In this document: positions 24,560 through 36,440 of the stretch, in pieces
How the letters are laid out: every line of letters starts with the position of its first letter
Position numbering within the stretch: position 1 is the stretch's first letter
Assembly: GCA_016647705.1 (NCBI GenBank)
Contig: CM028335.1
Coordinates: 38,384,712 to 38,448,711 of the forward strand
Direction: 5' to 3'
From: Eucommia ulmoides
Taxonomy: Eukaryota; Streptophyta; Magnoliopsida; Garryales; Eucommiaceae
DNA length: 64,000 nt
Notes under the pieces: generated by a model
Seen by the model: the letters and a program-made list of their open reading frames with translations, nothing else
The model's database searches: none
What the model was told of the DNA's origin: nothing
Position numbers and translations under genes: made by a program

Positions 24560-25061
24560 CAAAACAACTTACTTGGAAAATAAATGTCGTTTATTCGGCA
24601 AAATATTTCTTTATAGAATCCAAGTACAAAGGCTCAAGAAATATATCACCATCTATTTCCTAAAGAATCAACGCTCTACCTCTCAAGACTTTGTGAACAA
24701 CAAAATGACCTTCCCAATTTGGGGCAAACTTACCCTTGGCTTCATCTTAGAAAGAGAAGATTTTCTTCAATACCAACTCACTAGCCTTGAAGACTCTGGG
24801 GCAGACCCACTTATCATGAGCTCTGGCAATTCTTTGTCTCTAACATTATCCATGGCATATCGTTGTTAGCCACTTTTCGTCGATCAAGTAAAGTTGGTAC
24901 AATCTCTACTGCACCCATTCTGTTTCATTGAGCTCAACCTTCATGAGCAGTCGCAAAGATGGAATTTCCACTTTGGCCTATATCATTGCTTCTGTTCCAT
25001 AGACTAGAGAGTACGGGGTTGCCCTTATCGAGGTTCGAACTGAAGTTCAGTAAGCCATCAA
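24560..25061 (-). pseudogene. Integrase C-terminal part of Tat element (fossil)
   Basis: Minus-strand sequence shows a Ty3/gypsy integrase C-terminal pattern (GKFAPNWEGHFVVHKVLRG, RALILKEIDGD) preceded by ATPYSLVYGTEA, the usual end of the integrase core. It continues at 27978 on the other side of the solo LTR insertion. Confidence 0.75.
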
Positions 25062-25730
25062 TGTCACACCCCACCCCAGACCCCCGTCATGTGGGGCCGG
25101 CATGACGTGGACAAGGTACCGCCCAACTGACTAGACAACCTCAATACATCCATAAAAAAATTGTAAAGCTATAAAACACATATAATAGTCTCATCTGATA
25201 GGGATATACTGTCCCGACAATTTATATACAATCAAACAAATCCCCTAAACCTCACTCAGATTTCATTTCTGATATCTCGTCTCCAAAATTTATCTCGAAT
25301 GACTCCTTTGCGTGACCTGCATAACTCTATCTAGCACCAGTAGGGGACCGACCGACTCCTAGCTATTTTACCTGCGAGTGTATTGCCTTCTTAGTGAAAA
25401 TATTTTTAAGATAATAATTCATTCTACAACATCTAAATGAATCAAGCATAAGTATGTAAATAATACGTAACTAGTAAAATTTTCCATAACATAAGCAGTG
25501 GAAATAAACTCATAAGTATAAGTTTAATCCAAATTCATATAATATATAATCATACTAGTCACCAGAGTAAATAATAAATTACCCACTATAAGTAAAATAC
25601 CATATCTCAAACACACATCTTAAACACACACCTCAAACACACACACTGGCCAGCCCTAGTGATCGTTTTAACCTCACGATCGGGAGTTTGCAACGGTACC
25701 GTACAATCCGTAGGATATGCCTTCCTACGA

Positions 25731-25907
25731 ACACCCATCACTCCGCCGAAGCGGATAATCACTGCGCAGTATAAACGTCTAACATCACTCTGCCGAAGCA
25801 TATAAACATCACTCCTCCGAAGCGGATAACATCACTCCGCCGAAACGGATAACATTACTCCGCCGAAGTGGATAACCCCACTCTACCGAAACAGATAAAT
25901 ACTATGA
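25731..25907. repeat. 23-24-bp minisatellite with hairpin core
   Basis: About seven units of CATCACTCCGCCGAAGCGG type occur. The core TCCGC-CGAA-GCGGA can fold into a 5-bp stem with a 4-base loop in each well-kept unit. It lies within the Tekay-like solo LTR. Confidence 0.75.
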
Positions 25908-27651
25908 CATCATCAAATCAAATACAGCATCATCAAATCACAACTCAATAAATATCGTCTACTCAACCTCGTCAAATCACCACATCTATTTCTTTTTTCT
26001 CAAAACCAACCTTTAAATCCAAAAAAAATCATATTTGACACTTTTGTTTTAAAGAAAACGTCTGATTCTATCAAAACCCCTTTTTCTTCCTTCATTTTTA
26101 GAAAACCATGCATTTCTAGAAAACAGATGTTTTCTATTCTCTTTTAAAAACACCGTTTGATTTTACCAAATCCAACAAAAAATAATTTTCAATTTCATTT
26201 CGAAAACCAGCGAAATCTTTCGAAAATCTAGTTTACCAACTCTCTCACATCCTGCTTGATCCATATCATTTACAAAATTGTATGGTTTAAGTAAACCAAT
26301 ATTTCATCATATATATATACACAAAAATAATTTGGCAAGAAGACAGTACACTCACCTGGCTAACCGTTCCAAACAGCTTTTACAAATTTCTCTCTACCGA
26401 TACCCCGGTGCCTGTGAACCTATTAGTGACAGGGCCTAAATTAATATTTTATGTAAAACAACCTAATCATGCAATGTAGGCCCTAAGTTTTACAATTTTC
26501 CCGTTCTCCAATTGTTTTATTATGAAGGATTATTATTTTGTCCGTCTCGCCTCGTTAATATTTACTAAACCAATTTATTCAGATTAGCGATTAGTAACAT
26601 ATTATCACGATTACAAGGATTACTATTACGATTGCGAAACCGTTAATGCTAATAATTTAATTTAACAAAATTAAAAATCGATTTAGACTTTACCTGTTCC
26701 GAATCGTCCATCGGCCGTGAGATGGGTTTTGGATTTTATTGGGGTTGTTTATGTAACAAAAAATATTATTATTTTTTTCCTTTGTTTTCTTTTTTTTCTT
26801 TTCTTCTTCTTCGTTTTTACGTCTGGTTCGATCCTGCCTCAGCCGCCGACGAAAAGCTCCGATCACGCCTCCCTCATTTACCCTTCTGCTGGCTGGTCGA
26901 ACGACAATACACCCACACTACGGTGAACGAAATACCGCCAGAAAGATCCGACAACGCATACCCACGACGGAGCCAAGCCGACGACGCTGAACGAACCGCA
27001 CTCCCTCCATCACCAATCCGAACGCACACTCACATCACAACGATCCACAACCTCCACCCACATAGCCGACCAACCACCCAGAGCTGATCACCTATCGACA
27101 AACAGCCCACACCGCCGGACCGAACTCCTCTCTCTCTCTACCCACTCTGGCGACTCACTTACGACCGGAACCACACACACACACATTCATAGCAGTGGAA
27201 CACATACACACACACCCACAACACACAAACACACACAAACCCACATATTTAATTTTCAGAAAACACACGCACATTGCCGGTCACCGTCGAAGACTCACAC
27301 ACCGCAACAACGGCAACACTGAACATAGCACAAACATACACACCCACATGCCTGAACACAGCAGAGATGATCACACCCTCTCACACCCACAACCTTCCGG
27401 AGGAACACGGCAATGGGGACGATCATACCACCCCCTCACGCCGGCTGTCCGAACACTACCCCCGATCCCCTCTCTCTCCTCTGTTTTTTTTTTTTCTAGA
27501 TTTTTATTTTGAGATCCTTTAATCACGATATGCATGAACATATATATATATGCATGAATCTAGTGGTTGGAGGCTTCATCTCTCGTTGCCACGTCGCTAC
27601 TCACTCTCTTCCTTTGTCCCCCGGCCAATCTCAGATCACCCCCAAGGCATC

Positions 27652-27693
<42 letters not shown>
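27652..27693. repeat. TG/TA microsatellite
   Basis: A (TG)n run is followed directly by a (TA)n run inside the Tekay-like LTR. Confidence 0.9.
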
Positions 27694-27977
27694 ATATTTT
27701 ATTATTAATTACTCTTTTCTCCCCTTAATTTCTCAAAACCTTCTTTTTAGTCCAAAATTTTCACATTTAAGATTTTTTGAATTGTAATTTCACCCCGAAA
27801 AGTTTTAATTCAAAAGTTACATGCCAATCTTAGATATTATGTTTTCTAACTTTGAAATTTGACCCCTCAACTTTTTAATTTGGATTTTAATTGACCCGAT
27901 CTCACCCCGAATTTTCCCAATTACTCTGAAATGCAACTAAAATGACGTACGTGCTACGATTGAGGTCTTACAATCAA

Positions 27978-28760
27978 AGCATACAGCAACATATCATCTC
28001 ACTCTTTATAGTTATCGATCATCTTCCAGAGGATATTCTTTATATTCTTATTGTTAGCTTCCATTTCTCCATTCATCTTTAGATAGTAAGGCATCGAGTT
28101 TCTGTGCTTGATCTTGCATTGCTGATATATTTCCTGTATTTTCGAGCCTTTCAATATTTTGGCATTACTGGTTATCAGTGCTTGAGGAAAACTATATCTC
28201 AACACGATGTTTTCTTTGATGAACCAGGCTACTGTCTTTTGAGTCACTTGGGCCAAGGAGACATCTCCTACCTACTTTGTAAAATAATTAATTGCCACCA
28301 GGTTGAAGTGATGACCACTCGGTGCCTTGGGGGTGACTTCTACAATGACGTCCATACCCTATCTTGAGAAGGCCATAAGGCCACGAAGCAATAAAGTTGG
28401 GAAGGTAGAATATGGATTTGATCACCATGAATTAGACACTTATGGAAACTTCAAACAAAATGCACACAATCATTTTTCATCATTAGCTATAAATGTTCGA
28501 TCCTCAGGATATTCTTTGCGAGCATAAAACTACTTGTGTGAGATCCAAATATGCCACCATGGACTAATTTCATCAACTGGATGGCCTCTTTAACTCCAAC
28601 ACATCTCAACAGACCTATGTTAGGGGAGCTCTTGTATAGAGTCTCCCCGCTTAAGAAGATTTGGCCTTCTAGTCTCTGGAGGGTCCTCCGATTAGCACCC
28701 AATGCTCTCTCTGGATACTCCATGTTTGTTAGGAAGTTCTTTACGTTGTGGTACCAAGGG
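27978..28760 (-). pseudogene. Integrase N-terminal and core parts of Tat element (fossil)
   Basis: The minus strand gives a typical zinc-binding-region neighbourhood at 28487-28723 (RRTLQRLEGQIFLSGETLYK, LLRCVGVKEA, VHGGIFGSH) and catalytic-core sequence at 27999-28256 (PQALITSNAK, YYLKMNGEMEANNKNIKNI). The pattern is that of Tat-clade integrase. It is separated from its C-terminal part by the solo LTR. Confidence 0.8.
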
Positions 28761-31000
28761 TCTTTAGCGAGTTCAACTTCGAGTTTGTAATAGTGGGCTA
28801 ATTGACGTTGAACTCAAGAGGTGATTATTATAGGCTACCATGGTTGGATCTCTCGTCGCATACTTATCCGCTACCTGAGATTATCAGCTTAGAATACCTA
28901 AATACTAGTAATTCTTTGATCTTCATGTCGATCGCCAATTGGAGCCCCAAAATACATACTTCGTACTCAGCTCGGTTATTGGTGCTCTAGAACTTTAAGT
29001 GAAGCCATTGGATAATGTTGTTTGTTCGAAAAAATGAACAACTCCCATTCCGGCCCCTCGAGAGTTCACGGCTCTGTCAAAATAAATTTTCTAGACTATT
29101 TCCTCATTTTCTTTCTCCACCACATGAATTGACTCATAATGAAATAGCACCTCAAGAGGCTGGTAATCCATTTGGGATAGACTACTAGCCAATTGATCCG
29201 CTAACGCCTGACCCTTCACCCACTTTTGGGTCTTGTAGATGATGTCGAACTCTATTAACAACATCTGCCATTTTAGGACTTAACCCGATAGAATTGAATT
29301 CTCGTAGTATATTTTAAGGGATCTATCTTGGCTATTAGATAAGTAGTGAATGGGAGCATATAGTGGCATAGTCTTTGAGTGGACCAGGCTAATGTACAAT
29401 AGGTTCTCTCTAGTAAGGTGTAATGTTTCTCGTACTTTGTGAAGTGCTTATTGAGGTAGTAAATGGATTTTTCCTTCTTTCTAGATTCATCGAGCTATCC
29501 AAGAATAGCTCCCATGAAGAAGTCGAGAACCGACAGATACAGTAACAATGGAACTCCCGCCCGAGATGGCACCAAAACTAGAGGGTTGGTCAAATAAGCT
29601 TTAATCCTTTCCAAAACATTCTCACAATTGGCATTCCTTTCCCCATCACTCTCTTTTCATAGCAGCTTAAAAATTGGCTAACAAGTGGCAGTAAGTTAGA
29701 AGATGAAGCAGGGTATGAAATTCAATCGGCCCTAAAAACGTTAGATCTCCTTCTCATTTTTCAATGGAAATATCTCATAAATGGCCCTTGTCTTTGGAGA
29801 ATCAATCTCAATTCCATGGCGATTTACCATGAATCCAAGAAGCTTTCCCGAAGTTACCCCGAAAGCACATTTTGCATGGTTGAGCTTAAGCTGATACTTT
29901 CGAAGTCTGTCTAACATTATTTTCAAATGGCAAAGATGGTCTTCGTTCTCCTGAGATTATCGATCATGTCGTCAACATACACCTCCATCTCTTTGTGCAT
30001 CATATCATCAAAGAGGGTCACCATCGCTCTTTCGTATGTTTCCTTGGTATTTTTTAGACCCAAAGGCATCGCCCTATATTAAAAGACGCCTCACGATGTA
30101 GTAAAGGCTATTTTTTCTCGATCTTTCTCATCCATCATAATTTGATTATAGTCGGAGAATTGATCGACAAAGAAATAAAGCTTTTTCCCCGCAGTATTAT
30201 CAATGATAATATGAATATTTGGTAGTGAAAAATCATCTTTCATACTTGCCCGGTTGTGATCATGATAATCCACGTAGACTGTAATTTTTCCCAAGGACCT
30301 TGGCATTGAAACGATATTAGTAATCCATTAACTATAAGAACTACAAACTGCAATGATTCAGGCATTGAAGTGCTTAACAATTTCCTCCTTGACCTCTAGG
30401 TTGATAGTAGGCCTCAGCTTCCTCAACTTTTGCTTGACCAGTACAATCCTAGGCTTTAGTGGCAGTTTATAGGTTACGATACTTTTGTTCAGCCCTACAC
30501 TGTCATCGTAGGATCAGGCAATAATATCTTCGTAGGCAACCAAGAGCGTCATCAACTCATTCTTTTCCAGAGCAGTGAGAGCTGATCCAATCTTTACTTC
30601 TTTCAACTTTTCTAGGGTCCCCAAGTTTATCAACACAGTCTCATCAGTACTGGGAATTAGCGTACTCTCAATTTCTGCAAGGCTTTTTGGATCTCACCAT
30701 TGTTTGGCTAGAAAGAGTTATCTTCTATTTCCACTCCCATTATATTATGGTCCAGTTCTACATTAAAATAATACTCATCACACTCTAGCTCAGTTATATC
30801 GCATGCATCATACACTTGTAATTTTGGCAACTTGAAAAAGTAAAATTCTAATATTTAAACCATATATTGAATAAAATACAATTACATCATTAATTTAAAA
30901 AAAAACAAAATCCATTACAAAGTAAAATCCCTTTCCATCTAGAAGGCTAACTGAATTGAAGGGTGACTAAAGAAATTTTTTCTAATGTTACCAAAACGCC
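28761..31000 (-). pseudogene. Reverse transcriptase and RNase H of Tat element (fossil)
   Basis: On the minus strand the RNase H pattern NRAEYEVCILGLQLAID..IKELLVF lies at about 28860-29000. RT motifs are: CVDYRDLN-type segment VYVDYHDHNRASMKDDFSLP at 30091-30306, catalytic YVDDM at about 29966-29980, and LRKYQLKLNHAKCAFGV..GKLLGFMV at 29741-29926. Order and motifs are those of Ty3/gypsy pol. Confidence 0.8.
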
Positions 31001-32060
31001 CGCGCGAACTGGGAGGGAACAAGAATCGCAATTTTGCATCTTTTCAACCCCTTTGCTTAAAATACCAAACCCATGACTTGGCTCTTTCTCCTTTCCCAGG
31101 ATTACGTTCACAGCTTTTTCGATTAATTTCTCAGGGTGCAGCTCGAATTCTATAGCCTCCTTCTTACTATTAGTGGTTTTTGTCGGATAGCAGAAGGTGA
31201 CTCGGATATGTGAGATTTTATTGACGGGATATTTAAGAATCCGTCCCTCTTCTTTTGGAAGAATTTTTCCCTATCTTTTTTTGTCGGCTCGTACCCCAAC
31301 GGAATCTCCCCCTCTTCTCCTTGACTTCTATCGATTCTGTTATTCCATCCAGGTTCTTGCTGAATCATCTCCTAAGGATACAGCCTAGGGACTTCATTCT
31401 TTAGCAACGAAGGCTACAGTAATAGACAAAGATGATGCCTAATCGTGTCCTATTTCCTTCACAAAAGTAGCATTCGCAATGTCGAACACGTGATAAGTGG
31501 CTTCGATCTTCTCTTTTTGTTTCTCCTCATCTAGTATTAGGACATATTGTCTTATCGCTTAATAAAAATGTTTGATATCCGAATCCGCATTAATCACATA
31601 CAGCGTGTCGTCAATGATAAACATGATCTTTTGGTGTAGCGACGTAAGCATTGCCCCAACATTGTGGATCAACGGCCTCCCCAACAACAGATTCTATGAA
31701 GCAGGTATGTCGAGCATTTAGAATTTCACATTGAACTAGATCAGGCCAATTTCAATTAGCAGGTCAATCTCTCTGACGCTATCTCTCCTAGACCCATCGA
31801 ATACCCTAATGAAAATTTTTGATGGCCAAATCTACGATAGGTCGATCACCATTTCCTCTAGTGTTGACAAATGATAGATATTTAGCGCCGATCAATTTTC
31901 AATTTATACTTGAACTATAAACATCCCGTGGCTCTCAACTGTGATATTCAAGGACTTGTTGTGACCTATTCCATCTTTGTCAGTCTTATCATTGGTGAAA
32001 GTGATGGTGTTAGATCCGAAGATCTACTCAACTAGAGTGACAAACGTTATCGGAGGGATT
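31001..32060 (-). pseudogene. Protease and adjoining region of Tat element (fossil)
   Basis: On the minus strand at about 31560-31690 the typical Tat protease end is readable (LLLGRPLIHNVGAMLTSLHQK). Upstream sequence at about 31870-31980 resembles the HNKSLNITVES..ALNI protease segment. It sits between gag and RT as expected. Confidence 0.65.
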
Positions 32061-34300
32061 GTGTTTGGCAAGTGGGCTTCATTCAGGACTTTCAGTAGCG
32101 CCTGTTTATGTACTTTCGATGATAAAAGTAGTGAGAGTATTGAGTATTTTGAATTTTTTATCTCCTTTAGGAAGTTTTGAGCCTCCTGTTCTGAAATAGG
32201 CTTCTTAAGAACTCTTTCTGGTTCTTTCACAAGGACCCTAATCAAATCTTGCAGCATGTACACCCTCCAAGATCCAGTGGTTCTGTCAATTGCTCCTGCT
32301 GAGATTGGAAATTCCTCTCATTCTCTAGTTTCAGTGACAATCTTGTAGTTCCATGGGACCTTATTGAGACTTTTCACCATCTTTTGGATTGGGAGAAATA
32401 GAACCAAAGATTTCTCCAACTTTTCGGTGACCTTTTATGGATGCCATTCGAACTCTCCGTCGAGAACCTATGGGTGCAAACAAATACCACTTATATCGAT
32501 CATAGCTACTTGTTCTTCGACCTCCTCTATGAAAATTAGATTGACGCCACTTCCTGAGGGGGTGTGTTCAGGCAGCGGATTACAATTTGGTGCACCAGTC
32601 TCAAGCTTTTTGGGAAATGTGATGGCTCTTGTTAGTATGAATTCCCAGATCTTGTCTTTCCATTGATAGTACTTCTCGGTCATATGTCTTCTGGATCCCG
32701 AGCGGTATTCATAGAAAGCATTCAAAGAAGTAGCTTTACTTCCTGGCTTAGGCTCGTAGGATGGAAGGGACGTCAGCATCCCCCACTTTAAATAACTCTG
32801 GTACAACTCCGCCATTGAGACTGGAAGGTCTTGCGATTTCTTTTCATCATTCCAAAAGTTCCTCCCAATAGTGTGAGGTGGATAGCTTGGGTGGTGTTGC
32901 ACTCCTGGATTTAGGGCGTGATTAGGAATTGAAGGTGGGGGGTTTCGGTTTGGCTGATATGTATAGTAGGTGGTTGTTTGGTAGGATTGGGGATAATATT
33001 GGGGAATATGGCTAGTTCTGGGGGTAATATTGATTTTAGAGATTTTGCGAGAGATAGTTGTTGTATTGGTTGCTTTGGGTTGGGTACTTTTGGGGATATG
33101 AAGCGTAGGGGTTATTCTAGTGAAGGGTTTGCTAGGGGAAAACAACGATAGCTACCTCATTCTCTTTCTTCATTGATGGGGATAATCTCTTTATCAGATC
33201 AGGCGAGGCCCGTTCAATATTTTCGCTCCTTATTACTTTTTTCATCATTTTGTCTTACTTGATCGCATCACCAAAGGAAACTACTGCTATGCTCGAGAGA
33301 TCTCGATAGAACGGTAGCGTCTGAATTGACTTAAATATATCTAACTGAGCCACCTCTCTCAACCTAGGGACAACTTTGGCAGTCTCTTTCCTCCAGCAGA
33401 TAGTGTACCTCTAGAAGCTTTCATCTTTTTTCTTTAGTATCTGGTGGAAGGTAGTACAGTTTGGTGCAGCATCCTTAGTGTACACATACTACTCACAAAA
33501 GGCCTCTACTAGATCCTCGAACGTTTTAATCTACAATAGGTCCAGGGTCATGTACCAGTTGAGAGTCGGTACATTTAGCGATCGCCGAAACATCTTTTGG
33601 CAAAGGTTTTCGGTCTGAGCATGAACTCCTAAATCCCCCTTGTAGATACTGGCATTCAATTCTAGAGGGGCCAGTACCGTCATACTTCGTGAATTCTGGA
33701 ACTATGAAATTTTTCGGGTGTACCACCCGAGGTGGTATTGACAACTTCTTGTACGCCTTTTTTTGGTATGGCTTTTTCCTTTTTAGTTCTTCCACCGTTT
33801 TCTCCAATTCCTCCATTTTTAGAACCTAGGCTGGAGGAGGACCATATTTTTCCTTGTTTTCAGTTTTAATGACTAGGGCCAGTTGATTGGCATTTGGATC
33901 ATTGGGTGGAGCAATGACTATCTCCAGGTAAATGAAGATATGCGATGTAGAGGAGGATGGGCCTTCAGGTGAGGCCTGATCAACATGCCCTTGGTTGGGA
34001 TATGTCGGCGCTCCTTAGGCGAATGGATGAGAGCTCATATGGGGTCCATAGTAAACTGGTACCGCAAAGTTTGAGCTAGTATGGTTCGAATTCGGCATTG
34101 AGTTTTCCATCCTAGAACTTGGTGGGTTTCCATTCGGTGATTCAGTCATGGGAGTTCTATTGGACGGGGGAACAGGCACCTCCTAAGGTCGTTGGCTTAG
34201 TTCGTTGACCTTTTCCATCAATATGTCAGTGGTCTGTTGCATCCGAGCTATCGTGGTCATGCAAAGAGATTTAGGATTGCCTTCGGATGTCGTCCTGGAA
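32061..34300 (-). pseudogene. gag of Tat element (fossil)
   Basis: Minus-strand segments have the features of Tat gag: an N-terminal part at 33526-33816 (MEELEKTVEELKRKK, then FIVPEFTKYDGTGP), a proline/glutamine/tyrosine-rich middle at 32468-33145 ending in SGSRRHMTEKYYQWKDKI, and a C-terminal helical part at 32024-32263 (EAQNFLKEIKNSKYSILSLL, HKQALLKVLNEAHLP). The plus-strand frames over this stretch are shadows. Confidence 0.75.
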
Positions 34301-34756
34301 TAATTCTAGGCCATATTGTGAGTAAAGACTGGACTTCGGATGGGGAGAACCGAAATTATTTTTTTGGGACCAATTTTCCTATCTCATCTTGTTCTTACAA
34401 CAAGCCCATTTATTAGTCCAGGTGGGTCTTAGGTAGCCTTAAAACCCATTCAAGTTTGAAGTTTTCAATTCCAATGACGAGCAATCAAAACAAATAATGA
34501 TTTATGAAATTTCTTTCATAATTCTCATCGGTATAAAAACCCCTACCACATCTTCTATCATAGAATCCCAAGGGGACAATATAGATACAAGATGACCATA
34601 CTTGTATCGGAGGGTTTACAACATTATAAGAGCTCGAGAGAAAAGAAAGAAAAGAAAAAAATATCACAAAATGGAAGGAAATGATAACAAAATAAAATTT
34701 AACATTCAAACATGGATTAGTTGGACTTATTTGGATAGGCTCGACCCTCTAATTAT
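34301..34756 (-). other. Leader between primer-binding site and gag of Tat element
   Basis: AT-rich non-coding sequence lies between gag start and primer-binding site. I see no other feature. Confidence 0.4.
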
Positions 34757-34775
34757 CACTAGTGGAGTTGCCAAC
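34757..34775 (-). other. Primer-binding site of Tat element
   Basis: The minus strand reads TTGGCAACTCCACTAGTG directly after the LTR end. The TGG start (complement of a tRNA CCA end) at this position fits a primer-binding site; the tRNA was not identified. Confidence 0.5.
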
Positions 34776-35206
34776 TGACACGCTCTGACTTTTTGAAAGG
34801 AAAAGGATATGAATATTAAATAAGCGTAAAGGATGAGGGGTTTTTAAGCACCGATTTTTGCAAAAAAATACTTCGACCATTTTAAAATAAGAAGTCACCA
34901 CCTAGAATTGGGTTTAAATGATGTGCTAGGTCACTAGATTTTTAGAAAATAATTTAAAAGGCCTAAGTAAATTTGACTCCAAAACGTGGTCAAACCAAAG
35001 ATTCATTTAAAAATCTTGGGGGTCGGTTACATTCAGGGAAGGTTTTGGGCACCCTAAGACGCTTGTTCAAAAATATTACCTTATGTCGAATTAAATCCAA
35101 ACGTTTTATGTTATTTTGAAATATTTTCCTTCTTATGAAATATTTTTAGTATTTTTCGAAAATAAGATGAGACAATTTTTTGTATTTTGGGAATGACCCC
35201 CCAGGG
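34776..35206 (-). mobile_element. U5 part of 5' LTR of Tat element (fossil)
   Basis: The reverse complement matches other Tat U5 copies: GGTGTGCTAGGTCA-type block (34918-34934), CAAAGATTCATTTAAA (34995-35010), CTTGGGGGTCGGTTA (35014-35028) and TTTTCCTTCTTATGAAATA (35123-35141). At about 35207-35219 it gives way to Sirevirus 3' sequence. Confidence 0.75.
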
Positions 35207-35218
35207 ACTATTTCAAAA

Positions 35219-36440
35219 TTGATTGCGATCCGGAAGAAAATGCACTTCCCACAATAACCCCAGGATGGTGAAATGTTAACAATTATAATTTGATGAGATT
35301 TGAGTTCAAGAGAAATAGATGGGTGAGGAAAATAGGAGAAGAGAGAGAGAGAGAGAGATAATGATTGAAAATGTAGAAGAAGATGAGGAAGAGTTGAGCA
35401 CGGATCAAAAAATCGACATGCTTTGGAATTAATTTGATAACTTCCAAAAATTCATTGAGATGATTGATTCAATATGGAATGTTGATTGATACGATAGAAG
35501 CCGGGTTCAAAAAAGTCACGAGAAACATGGAACAAATGTTCCTACTCATACGGAACCAGCAGTACAATAGTCAGCAGTAATTCACTAGTCAGAAATAGTA
35601 CAGTACTTAGCACCAATACAGTAGGAAGACGTTTTTCGGAGGATAACAGTACTTTGAAGGACCTTCAACAACAGGACCTTTAGGGGCTAGACTATCCACA
35701 TCACACTATCAACAAATGCTTTCTAGCTCAGGCATACAACTCGGAGGTCAATACTCATAGCCCCCAGCCACCAGTCCATTCGGACCATATTATCCATTCA
35801 CGGGACAAGGTCTCCATTAGACGTTATGCATTATCATTATCATATTTTAGCTACAAACTAAAACATTGCTCATCGTAGTAATAAGGTTTGTAATAGTTAA
35901 TTTAGGAATTATGGCACTCGATCTAGGCTTGGTAGGATTAAGTGGTAATTAGTCTAATATGGTGAACTATTGTCTAGTTATGATATTTTATGCACTAATA
36001 TTTATTTCTTATGATAATCCACATTTATCCTAAAATTAAAAATGATTGTTATCCTTATTATTGAAAATCAAGGTTTTATGATCTTTTAAAGAAAAATTTT
36101 TATAAGAATATTTATCAAGGGGTATAAAGAGTAACTTCATTCCATCCCCACTTTTCGAGATGACAAAGGGGGAGAAGTTAATGTTTAAATAAGTTAGTTG
36201 ATGTTTAGAAATTTGTTCGCCTAAGCATTGCATTGATTAAAGGGAGACTTTAATTATTGGGTTTAATGTTGAATATTATTGTTGATTAAATTGGGCTTAT
36301 ATTTCATCATTGTTTGCTTATGTTTTTGTAATATGCTTCAATGAGTTTAAATACCCGTCCCCAGATTTAGGGGGAGCATGGTCGCATTTTGTCTTAGAGA
36401 AAACATCAAAGTTAATTGTCATCATCAAAATGGGAGAGAT
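35219..36440 (+). mobile_element. 3' internal end of a Sirevirus element: env-like tail and 3' UTR (fossil)
   Basis: It matches 43896-45149 closely in order and content: the AATAACCCCAGGATGG block (35253 versus 43944), the AACATGGAACAAATGTTCCT block (35523 versus 44261), the glutamine-rich stretch, and the 3' untranslated region ending in the polypurine tract GGGAGAGAT before the LTR at 36441. It is thus the 3' end of one element joined to an LTR that also serves the next. Confidence 0.75.

Larger units (their letters stand above)
25062..27972 (-). mobile_element. Solo LTR, Tekay/Del-like chromovirus, TSD ATCAA (fossil)
   Basis: A 2911-bp block begins TGTCACACCCC and ends GGTCTTACA on the plus strand, flanked by a perfect 5-bp duplication ATCAA (25057-25061 and 27973-27977). 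On the minus strand it starts TGTAAGACC and ends GGGGTGGGGTGTGACA, as Tekay/Del LTRs do. No internal coding region is present, so it is a solo LTR, seated in the integrase region of the Tat element. It contains a 23-bp minisatellite (25731-25907), a TATA-rich tract (about 26310-26322), a GC- and CpG-rich segment (about 26820-27460) and a TG/TA microsatellite (about 27652-27693). Reading frames in the C-rich segment are not genes. Confidence 0.8.
22000..35206 (-). mobile_element. Tat/Ogre-clade Ty3/gypsy element, minus strand (fossil)
   Basis: Read on the minus strand, from right to left: U5 end of the 5' LTR (34776-35206), primer-binding site (about 34757-34775), gag, protease, reverse transcriptase, RNase H, integrase, long 3' non-coding region with tandem repeat, polypurine tract (22424-22442) and the start of the 3' LTR (22000-22423). 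The order gag-PR-RT-RNaseH-INT and the LTR start identify Ty3/gypsy, Tat clade. A Tekay-like solo LTR sits in the integrase region. It is broken at more than ten places and clearly old. Confidence 0.8.

Noticed and set aside
24573-24869. 98-codon plus-strand frame
   Set aside because: It is a shadow of the minus-strand integrase C-terminal region.
26717-27522. Four overlapping plus-strand frames rich in His/Thr/Pro
   Set aside because: They lie in the C-rich, CA-repeat part of a solo LTR with clear target duplication; the frames overlap one another and have no domain.
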